Below, piece after piece: positions 35,497 to 43,781 of a stretch of DNA of 64,000 nt. The position numbers and the translations under genes are program-made. The notes beneath the pieces are model-generated. The model made no database searches. It was not told the DNA's origin and saw only the letters and a program-made list of their open reading frames with translations. Source of the stretch: Flavobacterium restrictum (GTDB taxonomy: Bacteria; Bacteroidota; Bacteroidia; Flavobacteriales; Flavobacteriaceae); contig NZ_VJZT01000009.1 in assembly GCF_007097245.1 (NCBI RefSeq), forward strand, positions 85,410-149,409, written 5' to 3'. Position 1 is the stretch's first letter. Every line of letters starts with the position of its first letter.

Positions 35497-35559
35497 AAAA
35501 GGCACAAAGAAGAATTTGATGTAGATAAAAATTCGTATTCTTTGTGCCTTTTTTTTTAA
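35497..35559 (+). terminator. Terminator after folE
   Basis: AAAGGCACAAAGAA and TTCTTTGTGCCTTT form a long stem that ends in nine T. Confidence 0.85.
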
Positions 35560-35736
35560 AATAAAACAAATCTACAAACGGAAAGTCTACAAGGTTGAAA
35601 AGTTCAATTTCAACTACAAATTAATTGGTAAAAATTGGTGCAATTTGTGGTTAATTTTTTTTAGAAGCTAAAAGCAAAATGCACGAAAGTATCTAGTTTT
35701 ACACTATTTTTAAGACTCATAAAAACACAAAAAGCC

Positions 35737-37155
35737 ATGAAAATTCTCTTAACAGGTGCCACAGGTTATATAGGAAAAAGACTTTTGCCTCTTTTGGTAG
35801 CGCAAGGTCACGAGGTTATTTGTTGTGCTCGTGATAAAGGCCGGTTTTATTGTCCCAAAGAATTTGAACATAAAGTATCCGTCATAGCAGTCGATTTCTT
35901 GAACGAAGACTCGCTATTTTCTATACCAAAAAACATTGATGCCGCCTATTATTTAATGCACTCCATGTCAGGAAACGCCACTAATTACGATGCGTTAGAG
36001 AGTATTTCGGCGCGCAATTTTGTTTCTTGCCTCAACAGCACGAATGTCCAACAAGTGATTTACTTAAGCGGGATTGTAAACGACAAATCCCTTTCTAAAC
36101 ATTTGTCCTCCAGAAAAGCGGTTGAGGATATTTTGAACACGGGTCTTTTTGCCACAACCACCTTACGAGCCGGGATTATTGTAGGATCAGGAAGTGCATC
36201 CTTTGAAATCATTCGGGATTTAGTGCACAAACTTCCTGTTATGGTTACCCCAAAATGGCTCAATACCAAATGTCAACCCATAGGGATTCCAGATGTATTG
36301 GAGTTTTTGACCAAATCGTTATGGAATACAACCACCTACAATCAAAGTTTTGACATCGGCGGTTCGGATATATTGACTTACAAAGAAATGCTTTTGGGTT
36401 TTGCCAAAGCCACCCATGTAAAAAGGTGGATTTATACCGTTCCCGTAATGACGCCTAAACTCTCTTCGTATTGGTTGTATTTTGTAACCTCAACATCCTA
36501 TAAACTGGCTGCAGCCTTGGTGAGTAGCATGAAAGTTGAAGTGGTTTGTAGCGATACCCGAATCAATCAATTACTTGGCGTACAACCCATGTCCTACGAG
36601 CAAGCCTTGTCCAGAGCTTTAGTAAAAATTGATAATGATGACATTGTTTCGAGCTGGAAAGATTCTATGGTAAGCGGGCAATTCAAAGGAAACGTAGCCG
36701 ATTATTTGAAAGTTCCCAAAAAAGATTGCTACATCGATCGCCGAAAAATGGAAATTATAGACAGAGCATTTACCATAGACAGAATCTGGTCCATTGGTGG
36801 CGAAACAGGGTGGTATTATGGGGATTGGCTCTGGAATTTACGTGGTTTTATCGATAAATTATATGGCGGTGTAGGCTCCAGAAGAGGTAGAACGAACAAG
36901 CATGAGATTCATTCTGGCGATGCGTTAGATTTTTGGAGGGTTTTGTATGCTAATAAGGAAGAAGGCAAATTAATATTGTATGCCGAAATGAAATTACCTG
37001 GCGAAGCTTGGTTGGAATTCAAAATAATTCACAATACCTTGTACCAAGCGGCGACTTTTAAACCGAAAGGAATTTGGGGAAAATTATACTGGTATGCCGT
37101 GTTGCCTTTTCACGGTTTTATATTCGATGGAATGTTGCGTAAACTGATTCAATAA
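35737..37155 (+). CDS. NAD(P)H-binding SDR protein with C-terminal DUF2867
   Basis: 472 aa. The N-terminal atypical SDR domain opens with MKILLTGATGYIGKRLLPLL and has VQQVIYLSGI near 105. The C-terminal part from about 320 (DRAFTIDRIWSIGGETGWYYGDWLWNLRGFIDKLYGGVGSRRGR, given as a span) is the DUF2867 domain. Such fusions occur in light-inducible gene sets with photolyases; the reaction is unknown. It follows the folE terminator, so it needs its own promoter, which I cannot identify with confidence. Confidence 0.85.
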   Translation: MKILLTGATGYIGKRLLPLLVAQGHEVICCARDKGRFYCPKEFEHKVSVIAVDFLNEDSLFSIPKNIDAAYYLMHSMSGNATNYDALESISARNFVSCLNSTNVQQVIYLSGIVNDKSLSKHLSSRKAVEDILNTGLFATTTLRAGIIVGSGSASFEIIRDLVHKLPVMVTPKWLNTKCQPIGIPDVLEFLTKSLWNTTTYNQSFDIGGSDILTYKEMLLGFAKATHVKRWIYTVPVMTPKLSSYWLYFVTSTSYKLAAALVSSMKVEVVCSDTRINQLLGVQPMSYEQALSRALVKIDNDDIVSSWKDSMVSGQFKGNVADYLKVPKKDCYIDRRKMEIIDRAFTIDRIWSIGGETGWYYGDWLWNLRGFIDKLYGGVGSRRGRTNKHEIHSGDALDFWRVLYANKEEGKLILYAEMKLPGEAWLEFKIIHNTLYQAATFKPKGIWGKLYWYAVLPFHGFIFDGMLRKLIQ

Positions 37156-37331
37156 TCAATTTGGTCTAAAAAAACAACACCAATTTTAGGAAAAAACAAG
37201 ACTTAATACGAGTTTAAAAGTCTTTTTCGCTGGGTATTCGCTTATAAAAAAGAAGAAAAGTTAGCCACAACCCGAGCGATATCGAATAGACGAAGCAATT
37301 TCACAAATTATAACTATTTTTTTTTTGAAAT

Positions 37332-37420
37332 TTATGGTTCTTCCCTAAAACAGTGGAATTCATAATTTATTTTTTTGAACATATAAGGCATTTAAGGACA
37401 TATAAGATTGTTGTTTGTAC
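37332..37420. repeat. Direct repeat A, first copy
   Basis: It starts TTATGGTTCTTCCC and includes CATATAAGGCATTTAAGG and GTTGTTTGTAC. It matches 37678-37768 with scattered changes. CATATAAG occurs twice within each copy at about 20-bp spacing. Confidence 0.8.
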
Positions 37421-37434
37421 CATTTAAGTATGTT

Positions 37435-37529
37435 GAAAGTTTTGATGTCGTAAAGTCAAAAGAAGTACTATTGTCAATACTAGTTCAAAATCAATCTATT
37501 ATTCCATTTTGTCTAATTTTTAAAACACG
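37435..37529. repeat. Direct repeat B, first copy
   Basis: 95 bp starting GAAAGTTTTGATGTCGTAAA and ending TAAAACACG. It is identical to 37945-38039 except at three positions by direct comparison. Confidence 0.9.
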
Positions 37530-37677
37530 ACATTAAATTATGATTGTTGATTAATTTGTAATGAAATATTAAAAAATCAGCTAAATCAGCGGGAAGTAAT
37601 TTAGAATGCATCCCGCAGATTTGGCAGATGCGGGAGCTATCGGAAATTGATTTTCTACTAATTATCGCAAAGAGCCT

Positions 37678-37768
37678 TTATGGTTCTTCCCCCTAAAATA
37701 GTGGAATACATATTTATTTTTTTGACCATATAAGGCATTTGAGGTCATATAAGGTTGTTGTTTATACA
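37678..37768. repeat. Direct repeat A, second copy
   Basis: It starts TTATGGTTCTTCCCC and includes CATATAAGGCATTTGAGG. It is the partner of 37332-37420. Confidence 0.8.
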
Positions 37769-37944
37769 ATTAACCCCAAACATTTAAGACTGCGCAAAAC
37801 TAGCACAAGGATGTTACGGATTTTTTTGTTAAATGGTTCAAAAATGATGTCAAAAAATGAATTAAATCGGTGTAAAATCCGTTTTATCCGTTAAATCTGT
37901 GGCTAATTTATTTAAAAGCGAATGCCCTGCGAAGTAAGTAAGTC

Positions 37945-38039
37945 GAAAGTTTTAATGTCGTAAAGTCAAAAGAAGTACTATTGTCAATACTAGTTCAAAG
38001 TCAATCTATTACTCCATTTTGTCTAATTTTTAAAACACG
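37945..38039. repeat. Direct repeat B, second copy
   Basis: Partner of 37435-37529 (92 of 95 positions the same). It lies between the inverted end at 37923 and the 3' end of the photolyase gene. Confidence 0.9.
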
Positions 38040-38066
38040 TGATCATACGATGATTGTTACTTACTA

Positions 38067-39368
38067 TCAAAATTCGTTTTTCAAAATCCCTGCTTTGTAT
38101 GTGGCAATCGCACGGTCTCTCGCCATAGCGTGGTCTACCATGGGTTTGCCATAGCCTAAATTAAATTCAGGAATCCATTTGTGGATGTATATTCCTTTTT
38201 CGTCAAACTTTTTGAGCTGAATTTCAGGATTAAAAACCCTAAAATAGGGTGCTGCATCGCAACCCGTTCCCGCCGCCCATTGCCAATTGCCCACATTAGC
38301 AGATAGCTCGTAATCTAATAATTTTTCGGCAAAATAAGCCTCGCCCCACTGCCATTCTATCAGTAAATGTTTGCACAAAAAACTTGCTACCACCATACGC
38401 ACTCGGTTGTGCATATAACCCGTTTGGTTTAGTTGACGCATACCCGCATCCACCATGGGATAGCCTGTAGTGCCCGTACACCACCGCTTGAAATCGGCCT
38501 CGTTGTTCAACCACTGAATACCATCGTAAGCCGATTTGAAATTTTGCGTCATTACTTTGGGAAAATTAAAGAGGATTTGCATAAAAAATTCCCTCCATAT
38601 CAACTCACTCAAAAAAACATCGTTTTTACGAACTGCCCAATTCACTAATTTCCGAATACTAACAGTCCCAAAACGTAAGTGTGGGGAGAGATAGGACGTA
38701 CTATCAATAGCTGGAAAATCACGAGTTTCGTGATAATTAGCGATTTTGGATAAATTATGTGGTTTGACTTTGATAGAACTCTCTTCAAAACCAATTTGTT
38801 CTAAAGTGAGAAAATCAAAATTGCTTTTATAAAAATTACCATACCAAGATGTGGCATCAAATTCCGTAACACCACCATTGATTTTGTATTTTTCTAACCA
38901 CTTATTTTTGTAGGGTGTGTACACGGTATAGGGCAAACCATCGGCTTTGGTGATTTCTTTTTCTTCAAAAATGACTTGGTCTTTGTGCGAAAAAAAAGGG
39001 GTATTGTTAGCTTCTAATGTAGTACCAATGGCCAAATCTCTGGCTATAGCATACGGCTCGTAGTCTTTATTGCAATATACTTCCTTGATGTGAAATTCTT
39101 GGATTAAGGCGTGCCAAACAGCCTGTGTTTTTCCTTTTTTGATTAAAAGGGAACTGCCATTTTCTTGTAATTGAGCGTTGATTTTGGCTAACGAATCGTG
39201 TATGAAACCCACTCTTGCGTCGTTTTTAGGCAAACTATCCAGAATGGCATCATCAAAAATAAACACGGGTATTACTGGGAATTTAGACTGTAAGGCATGA
39301 TACAATCCCACATTGTCCTCTAGACGTAAATCACGCCGAAACCAAAAAAGCGTTACTTCTTGTTGCAT
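38067..39368 (-). CDS. phr: Deoxyribodipyrimidine photolyase (class I type)
   Basis: 433 aa from MQQEVTLFWFRRDLRLEDN at 39368; the longer open frame to 39446 runs into the upstream gene. The FAD domain has TSYLSPHLRFGTVSIRKLVNW near 222-242, LSELIWREFFMQILFNFP near 256, TGTTGYPMVDAGMRQLNQTGYMHNRVRMVVASFLCKHLL (span 303-341) and NVGNWQWAAGTGCDAAPYFRVFNP (span 360-383), the hallmark of class I CPD photolyases. It uses light to split pyrimidine dimers. One base separates its ATG from the stop of the SRPBCC gene, so both are in one operon. Confidence 0.95.
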   Translation of the reverse strand: MQQEVTLFWFRRDLRLEDNVGLYHALQSKFPVIPVFIFDDAILDSLPKNDARVGFIHDSLAKINAQLQENGSSLLIKKGKTQAVWHALIQEFHIKEVYCNKDYEPYAIARDLAIGTTLEANNTPFFSHKDQVIFEEKEITKADGLPYTVYTPYKNKWLEKYKINGGVTEFDATSWYGNFYKSNFDFLTLEQIGFEESSIKVKPHNLSKIANYHETRDFPAIDSTSYLSPHLRFGTVSIRKLVNWAVRKNDVFLSELIWREFFMQILFNFPKVMTQNFKSAYDGIQWLNNEADFKRWCTGTTGYPMVDAGMRQLNQTGYMHNRVRMVVASFLCKHLLIEWQWGEAYFAEKLLDYELSANVGNWQWAAGTGCDAAPYFRVFNPEIQLKKFDEKGIYIHKWIPEFNLGYGKPMVDHAMARDRAIATYKAGILKNEF

Positions 39369-39369
39369 T

Positions 39370-39831
39370 TTACTTGGAATTAAAGAGTTTGTCGACCGTT
39401 TTTGTGCGGTAATCAAAAATTTCGTTGAGTTTGTTTTTGACAACAAGCGTATTCAATATACGTCCTAAAAATCCAAGTGGTAAGGCGTAATGAACAACAT
39501 CAGTCATCTTGGTGCCATTGGGGGTGGCTTCAAAAAAGTGTTTGTGATGCCATAGTGCGTATGGACCAAAACGTTGTTCATCTATGAAATAACTATTTTC
39601 TTTGACATCGGTTATTATTGTCATCCACGACAATTTGAGTCCCAAAAGTGGCGACACTTTGTATTGAATGATTTGTCCAGCGTACATGCTCTTGCCATCA
39701 TAATCGGTGATTTGAAAACCCATGGTTTCGGGAGTGATTTTTTGAAGATTTTTGGGACTGGAAAAAAAATCCCAACATTCGTCAAGAGAGGCGTTTACAA
39801 GTTGTATAGTTTCTTTTTTATATACTTTCAT
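39370..39831 (-). CDS. SRPBCC family protein
   Basis: 153 aa. It has a START/Bet v1-like fold: IQLVNASLDECWDFFSSPKNLQKITPETMGF (span 9-39), VSPLLGLKLSWMTIITDVKENSYFIDEQ (span 58-85), and a final helix ILNTLVVKNKLNEIFDYRTKTVDKLF. The family binds hydrophobic ligands. Members of this type, sometimes called cell-division inhibitor or ligand-binding SRPBCC, are common beside photolyases. It precedes the photolyase gene in the same operon. Confidence 0.85.
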   Translation of the reverse strand: MKVYKKETIQLVNASLDECWDFFSSPKNLQKITPETMGFQITDYDGKSMYAGQIIQYKVSPLLGLKLSWMTIITDVKENSYFIDEQRFGPYALWHHKHFFEATPNGTKMTDVVHYALPLGFLGRILNTLVVKNKLNEIFDYRTKTVDKLFNSK

Positions 39832-39858
39832 GTGGTGTTTTTATTTTTTCGTTGGTTT

Positions 39859-39988
39859 GCGTGAGGGATAGTAGTGGAGCTCTTTTTTATTTTTTCAATT
39901 GTCCCGCCTTTAAAGGCGGGGCAATTGAAAAAATAAAAAAAGCGGGAACGGATAGCCCGACCCGTAGTTTTTACGTAGGGTCACGCCC
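39859..39988 (-). repeat. Dispersed structured element, copy C
   Basis: Read on the minus strand it has the same flanks as copies A and B. The central hairpin is different and long: a T/A-rich outer stem, CAATTG arms and CCCGCCTTTAAAGGCGGG at the tip. It lies between crtZ and the SRPBCC gene. Confidence 0.85.
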
Positions 39989-39997
39989 AAAGTACTC

Positions 39998-40438
39998 TTA
40001 TATTTTATAGTATTTGAAAGGTACAAATAGCATCCCAAAACATTCACCATCTTCCTTACCAAGGTGTTTATGGTGTACTTTATGGGCTTTGCGGAGTCCT
40101 ATTAGATATTTGTTATTGGTGTTTTTGAACCATTTGAATCGCTGGTGAATGAGGACGTCATGAATCATAAAATAGCAAAATCCATAAGCGGTTATGCCAA
40201 GACCAATGAAGAATTTGTAGTTCAAACCACCGTCTACACCGAAGTAAAAAAGCACGATGCTTGGTACTGCAAAAATCACAAAAAAGATGTCGTTGCGCTC
40301 AAAAATATTGGCGTATTTGGGCTGGTGGTGGTCGGCGTGAAAGTACCACATGAGCCCGTGCATAATGTATTTATGGGTGAGCCAAGTGACACATTCCATG
40401 AAAAGAAATACGGCTAGAAAAATCAAAAAGAAAATCAT
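39998..40438 (-). CDS. crtZ: Beta-carotene hydroxylase
   Basis: 146 aa, the usual short length. Fatty-acid-hydroxylase-type histidine clusters are in place: THKYIMHG near 21-28, HADHH near 34-38, HDVLIHQRF near 94 and HKVHHKH near 114-120, between three or four membrane helices. It adds 3-hydroxyl groups to beta-carotene to form zeaxanthin. It is the last gene of the minus-strand crt operon, 26 bp after crtB. Confidence 0.92.
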   Translation of the reverse strand: MIFFLIFLAVFLFMECVTWLTHKYIMHGLMWYFHADHHQPKYANIFERNDIFFVIFAVPSIVLFYFGVDGGLNYKFFIGLGITAYGFCYFMIHDVLIHQRFKWFKNTNNKYLIGLRKAHKVHHKHLGKEDGECFGMLFVPFKYYKI

Positions 40439-40464
40439 TTTCAGTGGGTTTTAAATGTTGAAAT

Positions 40465-41304
40465 CTATACTAATTTTAGTTTGTAAGACACGAAGGATTG
40501 CGCTAGTAAGCCCGCTTTGGTGTAATTAGAAACTCGGATGCGGGTGTTACCTATTTCGTGGCAAGGGGTGTTTTCGAGTTTTTTGAGTAGCTTTTTGTAG
40601 TATACAAATGCGGTGTAGACACCAAATTTGGCTTCCATGGGGAGCTTGACAATACCTTGATAGGCGACTCTAAAATCTTCTTCTATTTCGGTGATGATGG
40701 CTTTTTTGGCTTGTTCATCAAATGAGTTTAGATCTACACCTGGGAAATAATTACGGTTCAACAGCAGGTTATCGTCCTTGAGATCTCGCAGGAAATTTAC
40801 TTTCTGGAAGGCGGAACCCAATCGCATGGCTTCGTCTTTTAGGAGGTCGTATTGGGCGTTGTTGCCTTGTACAAAAACCTTGAGACACATGAGCCCAACT
40901 ACATCGGCGGAGCCATAAATGTATTCTTCGTATTCGGATTTGCTTTGATAATCGGACTTGACTAAATCCAGCTTCATGCTTTTGAGAAACGCTTGAATGA
41001 GGTCGTCAGAAATATTATTTTGCTTTACAGTTCGCTGAAAAGAATTCAAAATAGGATTGAGACTTATATTGCGATTGAAGGCTTTGTAATACTCGGTTTC
41101 GAACTCGTTGATTAAACCTTCCTTGTCGAAACCATGAAAAGAATCGACGATTTCGTCAGCAAAACGCACGAAACCATAGATGCTATAAATGGCATCACGA
41201 ATGCTTGGCGATAGCATATATACCGCCATAGAAAACGAAGTACTGTAATTTTTGGTTACGAGTTTACTACATTTAAAGGATACATCGTCAAATAATTGCT
41301 TCAT
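40465..41304 (-). CDS. crtB: Phytoene synthase
   Basis: 279 aa. Both substrate motifs are present: YGFVRFADEIVDSFHGFD near 43-60 (DxxxD-type) and GSAFQKVNFLRDLKDDNLLLNRNYFPG (span 162-188) with the second aspartate group. YGSADVVGLMCLKVF near 128-142 agrees. It condenses two GGPP molecules to phytoene. The start overlaps crtI's stop by 4 bp. Confidence 0.94.
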   Translation of the reverse strand: MKQLFDDVSFKCSKLVTKNYSTSFSMAVYMLSPSIRDAIYSIYGFVRFADEIVDSFHGFDKEGLINEFETEYYKAFNRNISLNPILNSFQRTVKQNNISDDLIQAFLKSMKLDLVKSDYQSKSEYEEYIYGSADVVGLMCLKVFVQGNNAQYDLLKDEAMRLGSAFQKVNFLRDLKDDNLLLNRNYFPGVDLNSFDEQAKKAIITEIEEDFRVAYQGIVKLPMEAKFGVYTAFVYYKKLLKKLENTPCHEIGNTRIRVSNYTKAGLLAQSFVSYKLKLV

Positions 41305-42782
41305 AAATTTTGTGCTGAAAATTGTTTGTTTATAAGTTCTGATACGAGTTTCCCCGAAATCAAAGCGGGTGGTACTCCTGGGCCAGGAACGGTTAATTGT
41401 CCTGTAAAATAAAGGTTTTTTACTTTTTTGCTTTTTAATTTTGGGCGTAAAAAAGCAGTTTGCAGGAGCGTATTTGCCATTCCGTAAGCATTCCCTTTGT
41501 AGGAATTGTAATCAGAGACAAAGTCGTTTTTGCAAAAAGATTTTTGGTATATTATGTTTTCTTTTACCTTTTGTTGGGTAAGCGTTTCAAAACGGTCTAT
41601 TATTTTATCAAAATATTCGTCACGTAAGGCTTGCGTATCAACAATTCCTGGAGCGAGTGGTACAAGAAAAAAACCAGATTCCATTCCGTCAGGTGCCGCT
41701 GTAGGATCTGTTAAAGAGGGGAAATTAGCATAAAATAAAGGTTCAGCTGGCCACTGTGGTTCGTCATAAATATCCTTGGCGTGCTGGTAAAAATCGACAT
41801 CAAAAAACAAAGCGTGGTGCGAAATGTTACTGATTTTTTTATTAAAACCAACATAAAAAAGCAATGATGACGGGGCAAAAACGCGGCTTTCCCAATAGGA
41901 TTCCGAATAAGCGCGGTGTTCTTGATCCAGTAATGTTTCGGTATGGTGGTAATCTGCTCCGCTCAAAATGATATCTGAAAAAATAGTTTCCCCATTAACG
42001 ACTAGCGAAGTGGCAGCTTTATTTTCGACTTTAATTTTGGTTACTGCAGCATCAGTCACAAAAGTTACACCAAGAGATTTAGCAAGGCTTTCGATGGCAT
42101 TTACCACGTCAAACATTCCTGTTTTGGGATGCCAAGTTCCCAATCCAAAATCTGCATAATTCATAAAACTATAAAACGAAGGCGTGTCTGATGGTTTAGC
42201 ACCAAGGAACAAAACGGGAAATTCAAGGATTTGAATTAAACGTTGGTTTTTGAATTTCTTGCGAACATCTTTGCTAATGGTACTAAAAAACTGCCCCACT
42301 TTTTGAGCGGTTTCTAGTGTTACCAATTCCAGAGGCGATACGCCAGGACGGTACACCAAATCTTTTATGGCGATATCGTAATTGCTTTTGGCGGCAGCCA
42401 TAAACTCCTGTAATACGGTACCACTCCCCTTTTCGATGCTTTCAAAAGTGGTAACAATTTCTTGAAGATTATCGGCGATGGTTATAAAATCATTTATGCC
42501 GTAATAGACTCTGTAGGCTGGAGATAGTTTTATGAGCTCGTAATAATCGATTGTTTTCTTGCCAAAATCGGCAAAAAAACGATCAAAAACATCTGGCATC
42601 CAATACCAGCTTGGCCCCATGTCAAAAGTAAATCCAGCTGCTTTGAGCTGTCTTGCACGACCACCAACGGTACTGTTTTTTTCATAAACGGTTACTTCAT
42701 GACCACTTTGTGCTAAATAGCAGGCAGCTGCCAAAGAGGAAAATCCAGAACCTAGTATAGAAATTGTTTTTTTATTTTTCAT
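41301..42782 (-). CDS. crtI: Phytoene desaturase
   Basis: 493 aa. The N-terminal dinucleotide-binding motif is ILGSGFSSLAAACYLAQSGHEVTVYEKN (span 9-36), followed by GGRARQ and FDMGPSWYWMPDVFD. The C-terminal FAD motif LYFTGQLTVPGPGVPPALISGKLV (span 458-481) is typical of CrtI. It converts phytoene to lycopene. It is downstream of the MerR/CarH-like gene (36 bp), so light control through that regulator is plausible. Confidence 0.94.
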   Translation of the reverse strand: MKNKKTISILGSGFSSLAAACYLAQSGHEVTVYEKNSTVGGRARQLKAAGFTFDMGPSWYWMPDVFDRFFADFGKKTIDYYELIKLSPAYRVYYGINDFITIADNLQEIVTTFESIEKGSGTVLQEFMAAAKSNYDIAIKDLVYRPGVSPLELVTLETAQKVGQFFSTISKDVRKKFKNQRLIQILEFPVLFLGAKPSDTPSFYSFMNYADFGLGTWHPKTGMFDVVNAIESLAKSLGVTFVTDAAVTKIKVENKAATSLVVNGETIFSDIILSGADYHHTETLLDQEHRAYSESYWESRVFAPSSLLFYVGFNKKISNISHHALFFDVDFYQHAKDIYDEPQWPAEPLFYANFPSLTDPTAAPDGMESGFFLVPLAPGIVDTQALRDEYFDKIIDRFETLTQQKVKENIIYQKSFCKNDFVSDYNSYKGNAYGMANTLLQTAFLRPKLKSKKVKNLYFTGQLTVPGPGVPPALISGKLVSELINKQFSAQNL

Positions 42783-42818
42783 TTGTTTATCAAAATAACA
42801 AAATTAGCAAACAAATAA

Positions 42819-43718
42819 TTACATTTGATCCACTATTTCGGATATTGAATTAAAAATTGTGATTTGTTTGGAAAGCCCTTCCCGCTTAATAAATTCTGAT
42901 TGTCTGCCTAAAAACCATAATTGAGTAGCATCATCAACCAGTTCTTCAGTCATTTTACGAACATACTGATCCAACTCCTCTCGCTCCGGCATTACCGTCA
43001 AATACGACACATATACAATGGACTCAAAATGCTTTTTTAAAACTTTCAAATTATCAATAGGCATACTCTCCCCCAAATATATTGATTTATATCCTTTGGA
43101 GATCACTTCAAAATGCAAATACATCAATCCCAATTCGTGTATTTCGTTCATGGGAAGAGACAAAACAAATACTTTATCGGTATTTGTTGGTGGCAAAATT
43201 TGAAGTTGCTCGGTATTTAATACTAATTTCTGTTTAATCAAATAGGACATAAAGTGCTCATGAGCAGGGGTTATTGTATCCGTTTGCCACAACAATCCCA
43301 ACTCATTCATTAACGGAATAAAAACTTGATGAAAGACTTCCTTGAAAGATTTTTCGGCTATTAGCCAATTGTAAGTATTGAAAAACAATTCCTGATCAAA
43401 GTTCATCATAGCCATTTTGAAAGCACTAATGGCATGATTTTTAGCGTTTTTATTGGTTATAATTTCCTTAACCAAGGAGGGAATTTTCTCTTCGGAATAG
43501 GTTGCTATTTTTGAAATTTTGTATCCATAATCATGCAACAGCGTAATGTTTAGCAGTTTTTGAAGACTTATTAAATCGTATAACCTGATGTTGGTATCGG
43601 TTCGCATGGGTTGCAAAACGTTGTATCTTTTCTCCCAAATGCGGATGGTATGTGCTTTTATACCGGAAAGATTTTCAAGATCTTTTATACTAAATACATT
43701 TTTTATATTGTTCATCAA
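42819..43718 (-). CDS. MerR-family regulator with B12-binding domain (CarH/LitR-like photoreceptor)
   Basis: 299 aa. The MerR helix-turn-helix is at about 9-75 (FSIKDLENLSGIKAHTIRIWEKRYNVLQPMRT, a span). A helical B12-cap domain at about 95-170 keeps Trp144 and Glu154-His155 in LGLLWQTDTITPAHEH. A Rossmann B12-binding domain at about 183-295 has NEIHELG (Glu192-x-His194-x-x-Gly197), the ExHxxG motif whose histidine ligates cobalt in CarH. In CarH, adenosylcobalamin gives a DNA-bound tetramer that light takes apart, inducing carotenoid genes. The position directly upstream of crtI-crtB-crtZ and amid photolyase genes fits. Light-sensing itself is inferred. Confidence 0.88.
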   Translation of the reverse strand: MMNNIKNVFSIKDLENLSGIKAHTIRIWEKRYNVLQPMRTDTNIRLYDLISLQKLLNITLLHDYGYKISKIATYSEEKIPSLVKEIITNKNAKNHAISAFKMAMMNFDQELFFNTYNWLIAEKSFKEVFHQVFIPLMNELGLLWQTDTITPAHEHFMSYLIKQKLVLNTEQLQILPPTNTDKVFVLSLPMNEIHELGLMYLHFEVISKGYKSIYLGESMPIDNLKVLKKHFESIVYVSYLTVMPEREELDQYVRKMTEELVDDATQLWFLGRQSEFIKREGLSKQITIFNSISEIVDQM

Positions 43719-43736
43719 TTATCAAAATTTATTAAA

Positions 43737-43744
43737 CAAATGTA
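43737..43744 (-). promoter_or_regulatory. -7 promoter element of the merR-crt operon
   Basis: On the minus strand TACATTTG fits TAnnTTTG, 18 bp before the start. It is followed by TTTAATAAATTTTGA, an AT-rich stretch sharing TTTGTTTAA with the 28601-28630 operator region. Confidence 0.55.
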
Positions 43745-43781
43745 AATGTTTTTTTCATTAAAAACTACAACAAACTAATTT

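Larger units (their letters stand above)
37236..37923. repeat. Gene-free segment bounded by inverted MITE-like ends
   Basis: ATTCGCTT at 37236-37243 with TTAGCCACA at 37261-37269 is mirrored by TGTGGCTAA at 37898-37906 with AAGCGAAT at 37916-37923. These ends resemble the 26855-27016 element. The 690 bp inside hold no ORF above background. They hold the first and second copies of repeat A, the first copy of repeat B and a short GCGGGA/TCCCGC hairpin near 37594-37612. Confidence 0.65.

Noticed and set aside
39369..39446. 26-residue N-terminal extension of the class I photolyase
   Set aside because: It overlaps the SRPBCC gene in another frame; the ATG at 39368 directly precedes the VTLFWFRRDLRL motif.
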